DNA of 64,000 nt. Source: Marixanthomonas sp002364245. GTDB taxonomy: Bacteria > Bacteroidota > Bacteroidia > Flavobacteriales > Flavobacteriaceae. The stretch spans positions 73,978 through 137,977 of the forward strand of contig CAXAZF010000009.1 of NCBI GenBank assembly GCA_963973455.1. The letters run 5' to 3'. The notes below the pieces were generated by a model. It saw nothing but the letters and a program-made list of their open reading frames with translations. It did no database searches and was not told where the DNA came from. Position numbers and translations under genes: made by a program. This document shows positions 15,283 to 23,744 of this stretch, in pieces. Position 1 is the first letter of the stretch, and every line of letters starts with the position of its first letter.

Positions 15283-16035
15283 ATGAATAAAACTGCTTTA
15301 ATAACCGGTGCCACTTCAGGAATTGGCCGCGCTATCGCTAAAAATTTTGCTAACAATGGATTGCATATAATTCTCTGCGGAAGAAGGCAAGAACGGCTCG
15401 ATGCACTTCAAAAAGAGCTTTCAGAAATCACAAAAATGCACACGCTGAACTTTGACGTTCGAGATAAAAAAACGGTTTTTGAACAACTTCAAAACCTGCC
15501 GGAAGCTTTTTCAAAAATCGATATTTTAATAAACAATGCCGGAAATGCACACGGAAAAGACCCAATTTATGAAGGGAACACAGACGATTGGGATGCGATG
15601 ATTGATATTAACGTAAAAGGATTGTTATATGTTACCAAAGCCATTCTTCCGCAGATGATTGAGCGAAAATCTGGACATATTATCAATATTGGTTCTACCG
15701 CTGGGAAAGAGGTCTATCCAACTGGGAATGTCTACTGCGCCAGTAAACATGCGGTCGATGCTATTAATGAAGGTATGCGATTAGACCTAAACGGAAAAGG
15801 CATAAAAATTGGTGCTATTAATCCGGGGTTGGTCGAAACCGAGTTTAGCGAAGTGCGTTATAAAGGTGACACTGAAAAAGCCGATAAAGTTTATCAAGGT
15901 TACACGCCTTTACAACCGGAAGATATTGCAGACATAATTTGGTTTGCTATAACCCGACCGCCACATGTAAATATAGCCGATTTGACCGTGATGTGCTTAG
16001 ACCAATCGTCGAGTACCGTTATCAATAAAAAATAA
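15283..16035 (+). CDS. Short-chain dehydrogenase/reductase (YdfG-like)
   Basis: 250 residues, cytoplasmic, NADP-dependent oxidoreductase family. The cofactor motif TGATSGIG is at 9-16, LCGRR at 31-35 (an Arg pair favouring NADP), NNAG at 84-87, and the catalytic set is Ser138, Tyr151 and Lys155 (YCASK). The C-terminal region resembles E. coli YdfG (3-hydroxy acid/serine dehydrogenase) and its flavobacterial relatives (NPGLVETEFSEVRY, PEDIADIIWFAITRPPHVNI). The substrate cannot be deduced. It starts 10-15 bp after the presumed transcription start set by TATCTTTA at 15259-15266. The AlbA_2 gene follows after 26 bp and is probably co-transcribed. Confidence 0.9.
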   Translation: MNKTALITGATSGIGRAIAKNFANNGLHIILCGRRQERLDALQKELSEITKMHTLNFDVRDKKTVFEQLQNLPEAFSKIDILINNAGNAHGKDPIYEGNTDDWDAMIDINVKGLLYVTKAILPQMIERKSGHIINIGSTAGKEVYPTGNVYCASKHAVDAINEGMRLDLNGKGIKIGAINPGLVETEFSEVRYKGDTEKADKVYQGYTPLQPEDIADIIWFAITRPPHVNIADLTVMCLDQSSSTVINKK

Positions 16036-16061
16036 ACCCTTCGCTACTGCGGAAAATTGAA

Positions 16062-17198
16062 ATGATTAACAAACGACTTCTTATCAAAAACTTGCTCGCC
16101 CATAACGACGAGAGCAGTTTCTATGATAAAAAGCGAAAGATTGATCTGGGCAGTAAAGAAGGAAAAGCCAAGTTTTTAAAACACATTTGCGCGCTGAGCA
16201 ACAGCAACCCAAAAAACAACTCGTTTATCGTAGTGGGTGTGGAAGATGAAGCAAACGAAATACGAGGCGTTGATTTTTTTGACGATAGCAAGCTTCAAAA
16301 TTTAGTAAACGCCTATTTGACCAATGCGCCGTTAATCAGTTATGAAAATGTGATGTTTCCACATTTGCCGCCGGATAAAGTAGTGGGGTTAGTAACCATT
16401 CGCCCAACAGGGGAAATCACTTCGCTTCGTAAGAACATTTGGAAATATTGGGGCGGCAGCATTTTTCTTCGAGACGGAAGTATTTCGATGCCAAAGGATT
16501 TTGATATTGTAATAAAAGATGTGAATTCTGAAATTGTAAAATCTATTGAAAACAAGGCAAAAAATAACATTGAGCACACTTTAGATGGTGTAATCGATTT
16601 TATGAACAACCGCCACGACGAGCTCGAATCACACTACAAAGTTTTTAAAGAGCAATTTGTGGTTTGCTGGGCCGGAAATACCAAACAAGTTAAAAAAGAC
16701 ACCTATTATTCCCGGGTAGATATTGAATTAATTAACGAGCAAGTACGTTTGTTTTATTCTGCTTTAGACGAGGTTACCATCGAAGTAACGGATCATTATT
16801 TTAAAACAATTGAATATGTAAGTTTAGGGCTGAACAACCGCCAAGAACATTACCCGCTAGAAGAAGTGGTGATTACTTTTCAAGAAAATGGATCGTACAA
16901 AATCGACTCTAAAATGATTTTTGAACCGCCACGTTTCAACAAAAAAACGTTGCATCATATTTACAATGCCAATAATGCATTGGTAAAAAAGCTGAAAAAG
17001 AATGCCCGCCTTACCCCTTCCGAAGAAAAAGACCTACAAAACCTACCAGAAACATATTTAATCTGTTATTTAAACGATTTTTCGGAAGCTAAAGAAAAGC
17101 TGTTGGAAGCTAAACCATATTTAAAAGAAACCAACGGAAAGGTTTATGAAGCGTATAAAGAAACGATTCGGATATTGAGGAAGGTGCGATATAATTAA
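16062..17198 (+). CDS. AlbA_2 (Schlafen-like) domain protein
   Basis: 378 residues, soluble. The N-terminal ~150 residues (LLAHNDESSFYDKKRKIDLGSKEGKAKFLKHICALSNS, then SFIVVGVEDEANEIRGVDFFDDSKLQNLVNAYL) fit the AlbA_2 putative nucleic-acid/ATP-binding domain. The rest is a helical domain with no family I can name (LNNRQEHYPLEEVVITFQENGSYKI, ending LRKVRYN). AlbA_2 proteins include transcription regulators and parts of some defence systems, but there are no defence partners here, and the length and surroundings suggest a conserved flavobacterial housekeeping protein. Function unassigned. Confidence 0.75.
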   Translation: MINKRLLIKNLLAHNDESSFYDKKRKIDLGSKEGKAKFLKHICALSNSNPKNNSFIVVGVEDEANEIRGVDFFDDSKLQNLVNAYLTNAPLISYENVMFPHLPPDKVVGLVTIRPTGEITSLRKNIWKYWGGSIFLRDGSISMPKDFDIVIKDVNSEIVKSIENKAKNNIEHTLDGVIDFMNNRHDELESHYKVFKEQFVVCWAGNTKQVKKDTYYSRVDIELINEQVRLFYSALDEVTIEVTDHYFKTIEYVSLGLNNRQEHYPLEEVVITFQENGSYKIDSKMIFEPPRFNKKTLHHIYNANNALVKKLKKNARLTPSEEKDLQNLPETYLICYLNDFSEAKEKLLEAKPYLKETNGKVYEAYKETIRILRKVRYN

Positions 17199-17255
17199 CG
17201 TTGCATTAAACTAAATTTTATATCTTTAATGTTCAATCATTAAAACCAAATAAAA

Positions 17256-18395
17256 ATGGGCATATTCGACAAAATCAAGGAAAAACTGAGCCACGAATTT
17301 ATAGATATAATTGAATGGCTAGACTATACAGATGACACCATCTGTCATCGTTTTGAACGCTACCAAAACGAAATAAAGAATAATGCCAAGCTCATTGTAC
17401 GTGAAGGGCAAACGGCTGTTTTTATAAACGAAGGACAACTGGCCGATGTTTTTGAACCCGGAACCTACACGCTAAACACCAAAAACCTGCCCATTCTAAC
17501 TACTCTAAAAGGATGGAAGTATGGTTTTGACAGCCCCTTTAAAGCCGAAGTGTATTTTGTAAACACACACTTATTTACTGATGAAAAATGGGGCACCAAA
17601 AACCCAATTACATTAAATGATGACCGATTTGGTTTGGTTGAAATTCGTGCTTTTGGAACGTATGCTTTTAGAATCAATGATCCCGGGAAATTTATAGTTG
17701 ATATAGTTGGCACCGATAATAACTTCACCAATTTTGAAATAAACGAACACCTTAAAAGCCTAATCGCCACTCGTTTTACTGATACTGTAGGTGAGGCCAA
17801 TTTGCCAATCGAATTATACGCTGCCAACACCACCGAACTTTCTGAAACTTGTAAAGAAGTAATGGAACCTGAATTTGATAGCGTGGGGATTGGTCTGGAA
17901 AAATTCTTTATCGAAAACGTGTCCATGCCAGAAGACTTGAAAAAAGAGATTTTCGAGTACAGCCGTATTGATAAATTGGATTTAGATAAATTAACCAAAT
18001 TCAAAACTGCTAAAGCCATTGAAGCAGCCGCTGCCAACGAAGGCGGCACAGCCGGTGCCGGTATGGGAATGGGTATGGGCTTTGTACTCGCACAACAAAT
18101 GGGCGGTATGATGGCCCCACAGATGGGCGGACAACAACAAATGCAACAACCGCAACAACAAGCAGGGAGTATGCCACCGCCTATGCCACAAGCGGTTCAG
18201 TATTTCTACGCTAGTAATGGACAACAAAATGGTCCTGTAGGTTTTGAGCAGTTACGCGCACTATTTGCCAATCGCACTGTTAATAAAGACACCCTCGTCT
18301 GGAAACAAGGCATGCAAAATTGGGTTGCACTTCAAGAGGTGGAAGAATTAAAAGCCTTTTTAGGCGGAAATACACCTCCACCAATTCCGGAATAA
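17256..18395 (+). CDS. SPFH domain protein with C-terminal GYF_2 domain (YdjI-like)
   Basis: 379 residues. Residues about 1-260 form an SPFH/band-7-like region of the 'virion core'/YdjI type (KLIVREGQTAVFINEGQLADVFEPGTYTLNTKNLPIL; RAFGTYAFRINDPGKFI), which has no membrane segment. A Gly/Met/Gln-rich linker follows (about 265-310: GAGMGMGMGFVLAQQMGG, QQQMQQPQQQAG), then a GYF_2 domain (YFYASNGQQNGPVGFEQLRALF...VWKQGMQNWVAL), a peptide-binding module. B. subtilis YdjI is a related SPFH protein acting with zinc-ribbon membrane partners to recruit PspA; here a zinc-ribbon membrane protein is encoded 36 bp downstream. PspA is not in the window. Confidence 0.85.
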   Translation: MGIFDKIKEKLSHEFIDIIEWLDYTDDTICHRFERYQNEIKNNAKLIVREGQTAVFINEGQLADVFEPGTYTLNTKNLPILTTLKGWKYGFDSPFKAEVYFVNTHLFTDEKWGTKNPITLNDDRFGLVEIRAFGTYAFRINDPGKFIVDIVGTDNNFTNFEINEHLKSLIATRFTDTVGEANLPIELYAANTTELSETCKEVMEPEFDSVGIGLEKFFIENVSMPEDLKKEIFEYSRIDKLDLDKLTKFKTAKAIEAAAANEGGTAGAGMGMGMGFVLAQQMGGMMAPQMGGQQQMQQPQQQAGSMPPPMPQAVQYFYASNGQQNGPVGFEQLRALFANRTVNKDTLVWKQGMQNWVALQEVEELKAFLGGNTPPPIPE

Positions 18396-18431
18396 TTATT
18401 TTTCGGGGTTTCGGCCCTTTCAGAATAGAAA

Positions 18432-19523
18432 ATGCAACAACCCAAGCAACAAAAATCCGAACTCAAAAAATCCTGTGTCAATTGTGGGGCAGAACTTCGG
18501 TATGCGCCAGGCACGACAAGTTTAAAGTGTGACTATTGTGGTTATGTACAAGAAATAGAACCAGCCGAAACCACTTTTGAAGAACTTGAACTAAAACCAT
18601 ATTTAGAAAAGTTGGGTAGTCAATCGCATAGCGAGGAAATTACCATGTTGCAATGTAAAAGTTGCGGAGCTGAACAACATATTGAAGAAAACTATAAGTC
18701 ATTACATTGTGTCTATTGTGGCTCGCCACTCATTATTGAAGATGCCAAAAAAGAATCCTGGATTTTACCAGGAGCAGTACTTCCCTTTCAGATAAACCAA
18801 GGGAAAGCACATCAAATCTTCAAAAAATGGGTGAAAGGACTGTGGTTTGCCCCTAACGATTTAAAAAAAGCGGCCATCGACCCGCAATTTACCAAAGGGC
18901 TTTATGCGCCCTATTGGACGTTTGATGCTCAATTGTATGCTGATTATTCAGGGCAACGAGGGGAATATTATTACGTGACCAGAACCACAGGCAGTGGAAA
19001 AAATAAACGTACTGTACGAGAAAGGCGTACCCGTTGGTATCCGGCTTCTGGAAATGTTTCAGGGTTTGTAGATGATACGCTAATTAAAGCTTCAAAACAA
19101 CGCTCTGGAGTTATTCCTTCTAAGGTTGCTCATTGGAATTTAAAAGACCTACAGCCTTTTGACAGTAGTTTTTTAGCAGGTTTTGTAACCGAAAAATATA
19201 CGATTCCGTTGCAAGACGGTCATTTAGGAGCCACTAAAGAAGCCCGAAATATAGCCGATAGTTGGGCAAGACGGGACATTGGTGGCGATACACAACGGGT
19301 ACATAGCATCGATATGAAGTTAACCGATGAAACCTTTAAGCATATTCTGCTTCCAGTTTATGTAAGTGCTTATAAGTTTAAGGGAAAACGATATAATTTT
19401 TTCATTAATGGACAAACTGGTTCTTTATCTGGAAAACGACCGTACTCATTTTGGAAAATTTTCTTTTTCGTCCTTGGTATCCTTTTGATAATCGCTGCAA
19501 TTGTATATATTTCTAACTTATGA
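18432..19523 (+). CDS. Double zinc-ribbon protein with C-terminal membrane anchor (YdjG-like)
   Basis: 363 residues. Two TFIIB-type zinc ribbons lie at the N-terminus: CVNCGAEL...CDYCGYVQ (about 15-40) and CKSCGAEQ...CVYCGSPL (about 75-100), each with four cysteines. A central domain of unknown fold follows (LPFQINQGKAHQIFKKWVKGLWFAPNDLKK, then LYAPYWTFDAQLYADYSGQRGEYYYVT), and a single membrane helix ends the chain (FWKIFFFVLGILLIIAAIVYI, about 341-361). The layout matches YdjG/YdjH-like proteins paired with SPFH proteins. Its stop overlaps the start of the phosphatase gene by 4 bp (ATGA), so the two are translationally coupled. Confidence 0.83.
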   Translation: MQQPKQQKSELKKSCVNCGAELRYAPGTTSLKCDYCGYVQEIEPAETTFEELELKPYLEKLGSQSHSEEITMLQCKSCGAEQHIEENYKSLHCVYCGSPLIIEDAKKESWILPGAVLPFQINQGKAHQIFKKWVKGLWFAPNDLKKAAIDPQFTKGLYAPYWTFDAQLYADYSGQRGEYYYVTRTTGSGKNKRTVRERRTRWYPASGNVSGFVDDTLIKASKQRSGVIPSKVAHWNLKDLQPFDSSFLAGFVTEKYTIPLQDGHLGATKEARNIADSWARRDIGGDTQRVHSIDMKLTDETFKHILLPVYVSAYKFKGKRYNFFINGQTGSLSGKRPYSFWKIFFFVLGILLIIAAIVYISNL

Positions 19524-20245
19524 GGACATTAGTTATAGGCGATATACACGGCGGATTTAAAGGATTAAAACAGGTATTTGATGGTATGGAACTTAAGCCT
19601 GACGACCGTTTTATTTTTGTAGGTGATTATGTAGACGGCTGGAGTGAAAGCGCGGAAACTATTTCATATCTAATCAATTTTTCTGAAGAACATGAATGTA
19701 TTTTCATCCGTGGTAATCACGATGCGTTGCTCTATAATTTTCTGAAAAAAGGCGACAACAACCCTACTTGGCTGCAACACGGTGGTGAGTCCAGTAAGAA
19801 AAGCTATGAGAACCTTTCCGAAGGTGAAATTGAAGCCCATATTAACTTCCTCGAAAACTTACGAAACTATTTTGTTGACGAAGAAAACCGACTTTATCTA
19901 CACGCCGGATTTACCAATCTTCACGGCCCAGAATACGAATATTATCCCAATATGGTGTATTGGGATAGAACATTATGGGAGATGGTTTGTGCGCTCGATA
20001 ATTCTATTTCAGAAGAAGATGATAACTACCCAAAACGCTTAAAATTATTCAAAGAAATCTACATTGGCCACACACCAGTTACTCGCGTCGGCTTTTCAAA
20101 ACCCGCTAACTTTGCCAATGTATGGAACGTGGATACTGGCGCGGCCTTTAAAGGCACAGTTTCAGTGATAGATGCCGAGACTAAAGAAGTGTGGCAAAGC
20201 GATCCTGTATGGCAACTCTACCCAAATGAAAGCGGCAGAAATTAA
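19520..20245 (+). CDS. Calcineurin-like metallophosphoesterase (PPP-type phosphatase)
   Basis: 241 residues, cytoplasmic. The metal motifs of the PPP family are complete: GDIHG (Asp8, His10), GDYVDGW (near residue 36), GNHD (near residue 67), and later His residues in LYLHAGF and YIGHTP. These enzymes hydrolyse phosphoester bonds in phosphoproteins or in Ap4A-type nucleotides using two metal ions. The ATGA overlap with the zinc-ribbon gene and the close spacing make it part of the SPFH/zinc-ribbon operon, so its substrate may be there (inference). Confidence 0.88.
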   Translation: MRTLVIGDIHGGFKGLKQVFDGMELKPDDRFIFVGDYVDGWSESAETISYLINFSEEHECIFIRGNHDALLYNFLKKGDNNPTWLQHGGESSKKSYENLSEGEIEAHINFLENLRNYFVDEENRLYLHAGFTNLHGPEYEYYPNMVYWDRTLWEMVCALDNSISEEDDNYPKRLKLFKEIYIGHTPVTRVGFSKPANFANVWNVDTGAAFKGTVSVIDAETKEVWQSDPVWQLYPNESGRN

Positions 20246-20251
20246 GACTGT

Positions 20252-20286
20252 TTTGGGATAGTTTTATTTGTTGCTTTGTATCTTTA
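20252..20286 (+). promoter_or_regulatory. Promoter of the acyl-ACP desaturase gene
   Basis: TTTG (20252-20255), 23 bp, TATCTTTA (20279-20286), one base off the -7 consensus TAnnTTTG. Transcription would begin near 20293, which leaves a ~55-nt leader before the ATG at 20348 but only ~7 nt before the GTG at 20300. Confidence 0.5.
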
Positions 20287-20347
20287 CAAGTAGAGTAAAG
20301 TGAAGTTTTCTTCAGAAAAAACACCACATCTAAAAATTACAAAACGA

Positions 20348-21337
20348 ATGATTCTTAAAAATAAACGTCTTGAAGTCATGAAAACGGTTGAAAAATCGGT
20401 GGATGACTACGTAAAAAATTATTTAATTCCGGTTGAAGAAATTTGGCAGCCAACCGATTTATTGCCTAATCTTCAAAGTGAAAATTACATGGAAGAGCTT
20501 ACCCAAATGCGGGAAGAAGCTAAAGAATTACCGTACGATTTTTGGGTAGTTTTAGTAGGCGATATGGTTACGGAAGAGGCTTTGCCGACCTATGAATCCT
20601 GGCTAATGGATATGGAAGGCGTTGACCAACACGGAAGAGACGGTTGGTCTAAATGGATTAGACAATGGACAGGGGAAGAAAACCGACACGGAGATACGCT
20701 AAACAAGTATTTATACCTCTGCGGAAGAGTAAACATGCGTGAAATTGAAATCACTACCCACCACCTTATCAATGATGGTTTCGACATTGGTACCGGTCGC
20801 GATCCATACCGTAATTTTGTTTACACTAGTTTTCAAGAATTGGCAACCAATATTTCGCACAAACGCGTGGGACAATTAGCCAGAAAAAAAGACAACAGGA
20901 TGCTTGCTAAAATGTGTAAGCTTATTTCGGGAGATGAAATGCGCCACCATTTAGCCTACCGCGAGTTTGTAAAAACCATTTTGGAATACGATGCCAGTGA
21001 AATGATTCTTGCTTATGAAGATATGATGAAAAAGAAAATTGTGATGCCCGCACAGTTTTTGCGGGAATCTGGCGAAGGACTTGCTTCAGCCTTTGAAAAT
21101 TTCTCAAATGCTGCACAGCGATTAGGTGTTTACACCACCTTCGATTATATTGACATTATGGAAAAACTAAATAGTTATTGGGAAATCGACAAGCTGAACT
21201 CTTTGACGGATGAAGCTGCAAAAGCCCGAGATTATTTAATGAAGCTTCCAGATAGAATGAAACGTATTGCCAACCGAATTTCCATACCGCAAGATCAAAC
21301 ACAGTTTAAGTGGGTGGAGAAGAATGGAATTGTTTAA
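20348..21337 (+). CDS. Acyl-ACP desaturase (fatty acid desaturase type 2)
   Basis: 329 residues from ATG 20348 (MILKNKRLEVMKTVEKSVDDYV); the frame is open from a GTG at 20300, but relatives begin near the ATG. The di-iron ligands are present as two E-x-x-H motifs: GEENRHG and GDEMRHH, plus the upstream Glu in the helix with LVGDMVTEEALPTYE. The family puts a cis double bond into acyl chains carried by ACP, using ferredoxin and O2, in the cytoplasm. The WIRQWTGEENRHGD segment is characteristic. It has its own promoter, and the end is marked by a strong terminator. Confidence 0.9.
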   Translation: MILKNKRLEVMKTVEKSVDDYVKNYLIPVEEIWQPTDLLPNLQSENYMEELTQMREEAKELPYDFWVVLVGDMVTEEALPTYESWLMDMEGVDQHGRDGWSKWIRQWTGEENRHGDTLNKYLYLCGRVNMREIEITTHHLINDGFDIGTGRDPYRNFVYTSFQELATNISHKRVGQLARKKDNRMLAKMCKLISGDEMRHHLAYREFVKTILEYDASEMILAYEDMMKKKIVMPAQFLRESGEGLASAFENFSNAAQRLGVYTTFDYIDIMEKLNSYWEIDKLNSLTDEAAKARDYLMKLPDRMKRIANRISIPQDQTQFKWVEKNGIV

Positions 21338-21398
21338 AAAAAAGAAAGGCTGCTTCGCTGAAAGGGCATAGAATATAGATTTTCTTAGTATCAAAATT

Positions 21399-21431
21399 AA
21401 AAAACCCGTTGCAAATTGCAGCGGGTTTTTT
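21399..21431. terminator. Bidirectional terminator between desaturase and aldehyde dehydrogenase genes
   Basis: AACCCGTTGC and GCAGCGGGTT form a 10-bp stem (one G-U pair) with a short AAATT loop, flanked by an A-run and a T-run. It lies between convergent genes and can work in both directions. Confidence 0.9.
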
Positions 21432-21498
21432 AGTCTATACTCTATGTTCTAACAGTTTTGCTGCTGGTCAAGCAGCTAAACGGTCTAACTTCTAACTA

Positions 21499-23052
21499 CT
21501 ATAAATCAAACTTGATTCCTTGCGCTAGTGGCAATTCAGTTGTGTAGTTGATTGTGTTAGTTTGTCTTCTCATATACACTTTCCATGCATCACTACCACT
21601 TTCACGGCCACCTCCGGTTTCTTTTTCACCACCAAAAGCACCACCAATTTCTGCACCGGAAGTCCCGATATTTACGTTGGCAATTCCACAATCTGATCCT
21701 TCTACTGATAGAAAACGTTCTGCTTCGCGAAGATTATTGGTCATAATTGCTGATGAAAGTCCTTGGCGAACTCCGTTTTGCAATTCCAATGCGTTTGATA
21801 CATCACCTTTATACTTCATAATATAAAGTACGGGTGCAAATGTTTCGTGTTGTACAATCTCAAAGTGGTTTTCCGCTTCAGCAATGGCTGGTTTTACGTA
21901 GCATCCGCTTTCGTAACCTTCACCTTCTAAAACGCCACCTTCAACAAGGATGTTTCCGCCTTCTTCAACTACTTTATCTAGTGCGTGTTGATAGTTTTTC
22001 ACAGCATCTGTATCAATCAGAGGTCCTATGTGATTATTTTCGTCTAATGGGTTTCCTATCTTAATTTGTTTGTAAGCATCTACCACAGCATTTTTTACCT
22101 TATCATATACATCTTCGTGCACAATTAAACGACGGGTTGAAGTACAACGTTGTCCACATGTTCCTACAGCACCAAACACGGCACCAATTACTGTATTTTT
22201 AATATTTGCATCTGGCGTTACAATGATTGCATTGTTTCCACCAAGCTCTAATAAAGTTTTTCCTAAACGGCCAGCAACTTCTTTAGCTACAATTTTTCCC
22301 ATTCGAGTAGAACCGGTAGCAGAAATTAAAGGAACTCTTTCGTCTTTTGTCATCATTTCACCTACCGTATAATCTCCTGTGATTAAACAAGAAATCCCTT
22401 CAGGTACGCCGTTTTCAGAAAATACGCGCGCAGCAATATTTTGACAAGCAACAGATGTTAATGGGGTTTTTTCTGAACCTTTCCAAATACAAGCATCTCC
22501 ACAAACCCAAGCTAAAGCTGTATTCCAGCTCCAAACGGCTACGGGAAAGTTGAAAGCTGAAATAATACCAACTACTCCAAGAGGATGGTATTGCTCATAC
22601 ATTCTGTGTCCTGGACGCTCACTGTGCATGGTTAAACCGTGTAACTGGCGAGACAATCCAACTGCAAAATCACAGATATCAATCATTTCTTGTACTTCAC
22701 CTAAACCTTCTTGGTAGCTTTTTCCCATTTCATAAGAAACTAGCTTTCCTAATGGTTCTTTTAAGCGACGAAGTTCGTCATTAAATTTTCTTACAATTTC
22801 TCCACGTTGAGGCGCAGGAAGGGTTCTCCACTCTTTAAAACCTTCAGTTGCTGTAGAAATTACTTTTTCGTAATCTTCTTTTGTGGTAGCAGAAACTTTT
22901 CCGATCAGTTTTCCATCTACTGGGGAATAAGAAGCTATTTCTTCTCCGCCGGAAAACCAGTTTGCACCGGTTGAGGTTCCGTTATTTGTTTCGTTTAACC
23001 CTAATTCTTTCAATGCTTCTTCTATCCCGAAGCTTGTGGCTACTGTTGACAT
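21499..23052 (-). CDS. ALDH7-type aldehyde dehydrogenase (probable alpha-aminoadipic semialdehyde dehydrogenase)
   Basis: 517 residues, NAD(P)-dependent, cytoplasmic. Catalytic Cys303 (GTCGQRCTSTRR) and Glu269 (LLELGGNNAI) are both present; the cofactor region ISATGSTRMGK and the opening NWFSGGEEIASYSPVDGKLIG fit the ALDH7/AmaB group, which oxidises alpha-aminoadipic semialdehyde in lysine breakdown or related aldehydes. It is encoded 95 bp downstream of 3-hydroxyanthranilate dioxygenase on the same strand. The kynurenine pathway also needs a dehydrogenase (for 2-aminomuconate semialdehyde), so a role there cannot be excluded, although sequence favours ALDH7. A -7-like TACCTTCG lies at 23096-23089 (minus). 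Confidence 0.85.
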   Translation of the reverse strand: MSTVATSFGIEEALKELGLNETNNGTSTGANWFSGGEEIASYSPVDGKLIGKVSATTKEDYEKVISTATEGFKEWRTLPAPQRGEIVRKFNDELRRLKEPLGKLVSYEMGKSYQEGLGEVQEMIDICDFAVGLSRQLHGLTMHSERPGHRMYEQYHPLGVVGIISAFNFPVAVWSWNTALAWVCGDACIWKGSEKTPLTSVACQNIAARVFSENGVPEGISCLITGDYTVGEMMTKDERVPLISATGSTRMGKIVAKEVAGRLGKTLLELGGNNAIIVTPDANIKNTVIGAVFGAVGTCGQRCTSTRRLIVHEDVYDKVKNAVVDAYKQIKIGNPLDENNHIGPLIDTDAVKNYQHALDKVVEEGGNILVEGGVLEGEGYESGCYVKPAIAEAENHFEIVQHETFAPVLYIMKYKGDVSNALELQNGVRQGLSSAIMTNNLREAERFLSVEGSDCGIANVNIGTSGAEIGGAFGGEKETGGGRESGSDAWKVYMRRQTNTINYTTELPLAQGIKFDL

Positions 23053-23147
23053 ATTTAAATAAGATTTTGTTCGCTAAATAATTGAACGCGAAGGTACACA
23101 ATCGTAGTTAGAATCTGAAATTATGAGGGTCTCTTTAAAAAAAGCTA

Positions 23148-23684
23148 TTAATCTGCTGTAAACCGTTCGTCTGCTTCCATCACAGTCCCACAGTTATTAC
23201 AGGTGCGAAGTTCTTTTGAGTTATAAAAATGCTTGAAGTGTTTCAGAAAATCTTTTTCAATATCATCTAATTCAAAATAGACCTCATACAATTTATTGTT
23301 GCAATTATCGCAAAACCAAAGCAGTCCATCTTTTCCTTCAAGGTCTTTACGTTTTCGCTCTACAACTAAGCCAATAGAGTTTTCGTGCCTTACTGGAGAA
23401 TGTGGCACTTTTGCAGGATGTAAATACATATCACCAGGACCCAATTTCATGGTTTTCTTTTTCCCTTCTTCTTGAACGTGCACTTCTATTTCGCCTTCTA
23501 ATTGGTAAAAAAGCTCTTCGGTTTCGTTATAATGATAATCTTTACGGGCATTGGGACCGGCTACAATCATGACAATATAATCGCCAGCATCTTTATAAAG
23601 GTTTTTATTTCCAACAGGTGGTTTAAGTTGTTCCCTGTTTTCTTCTACCCATTTAGTAAGATTGAAAGGTTTTTTAATAGCCAT
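23148..23684 (-). CDS. 3-hydroxyanthranilate 3,4-dioxygenase
   Basis: 178 residues from ATG 23684 (MAIKKPFNLTKWVEENREQL). An upstream in-frame ATG would add 12 residues, but this start places every known key residue at its family number: iron ligands His51, Glu57 and His95, substrate arginines Arg47 and Arg99, and the rubredoxin-like second metal site Cys125-x-x-Cys128 and Cys162-x-x-Cys165, as in the Cupriavidus enzyme. The enzyme opens the ring of 3-hydroxyanthranilate, leading to quinolinate (NAD synthesis) or to full tryptophan catabolism. No other kynurenine-pathway gene is in the window, except possibly the adjacent aldehyde dehydrogenase. Confidence 0.95.
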   Translation of the reverse strand: MAIKKPFNLTKWVEENREQLKPPVGNKNLYKDAGDYIVMIVAGPNARKDYHYNETEELFYQLEGEIEVHVQEEGKKKTMKLGPGDMYLHPAKVPHSPVRHENSIGLVVERKRKDLEGKDGLLWFCDNCNNKLYEVYFELDDIEKDFLKHFKHFYNSKELRTCNNCGTVMEADERFTAD

Positions 23685-23744
23685 AGCCGTATTTTTAGTG
23701 TTTTCATAAAAATACGGCAAAAGCTGTAAAGAAAAAAGTGGGAA

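Noticed and set aside
16062..17198. AlbA_2/Schlafen-like protein as part of an antiphage defence system
   Set aside because: The neighbours (SDR, SPFH, zinc-ribbon, phosphatase) are not defence genes, and no nuclease, helicase or toxin is linked.
18320..18532. Short frame bridging the SPFH and zinc-ribbon genes
   Set aside because: It overlaps the ends of two well-supported genes in another frame and has no recognisable content.
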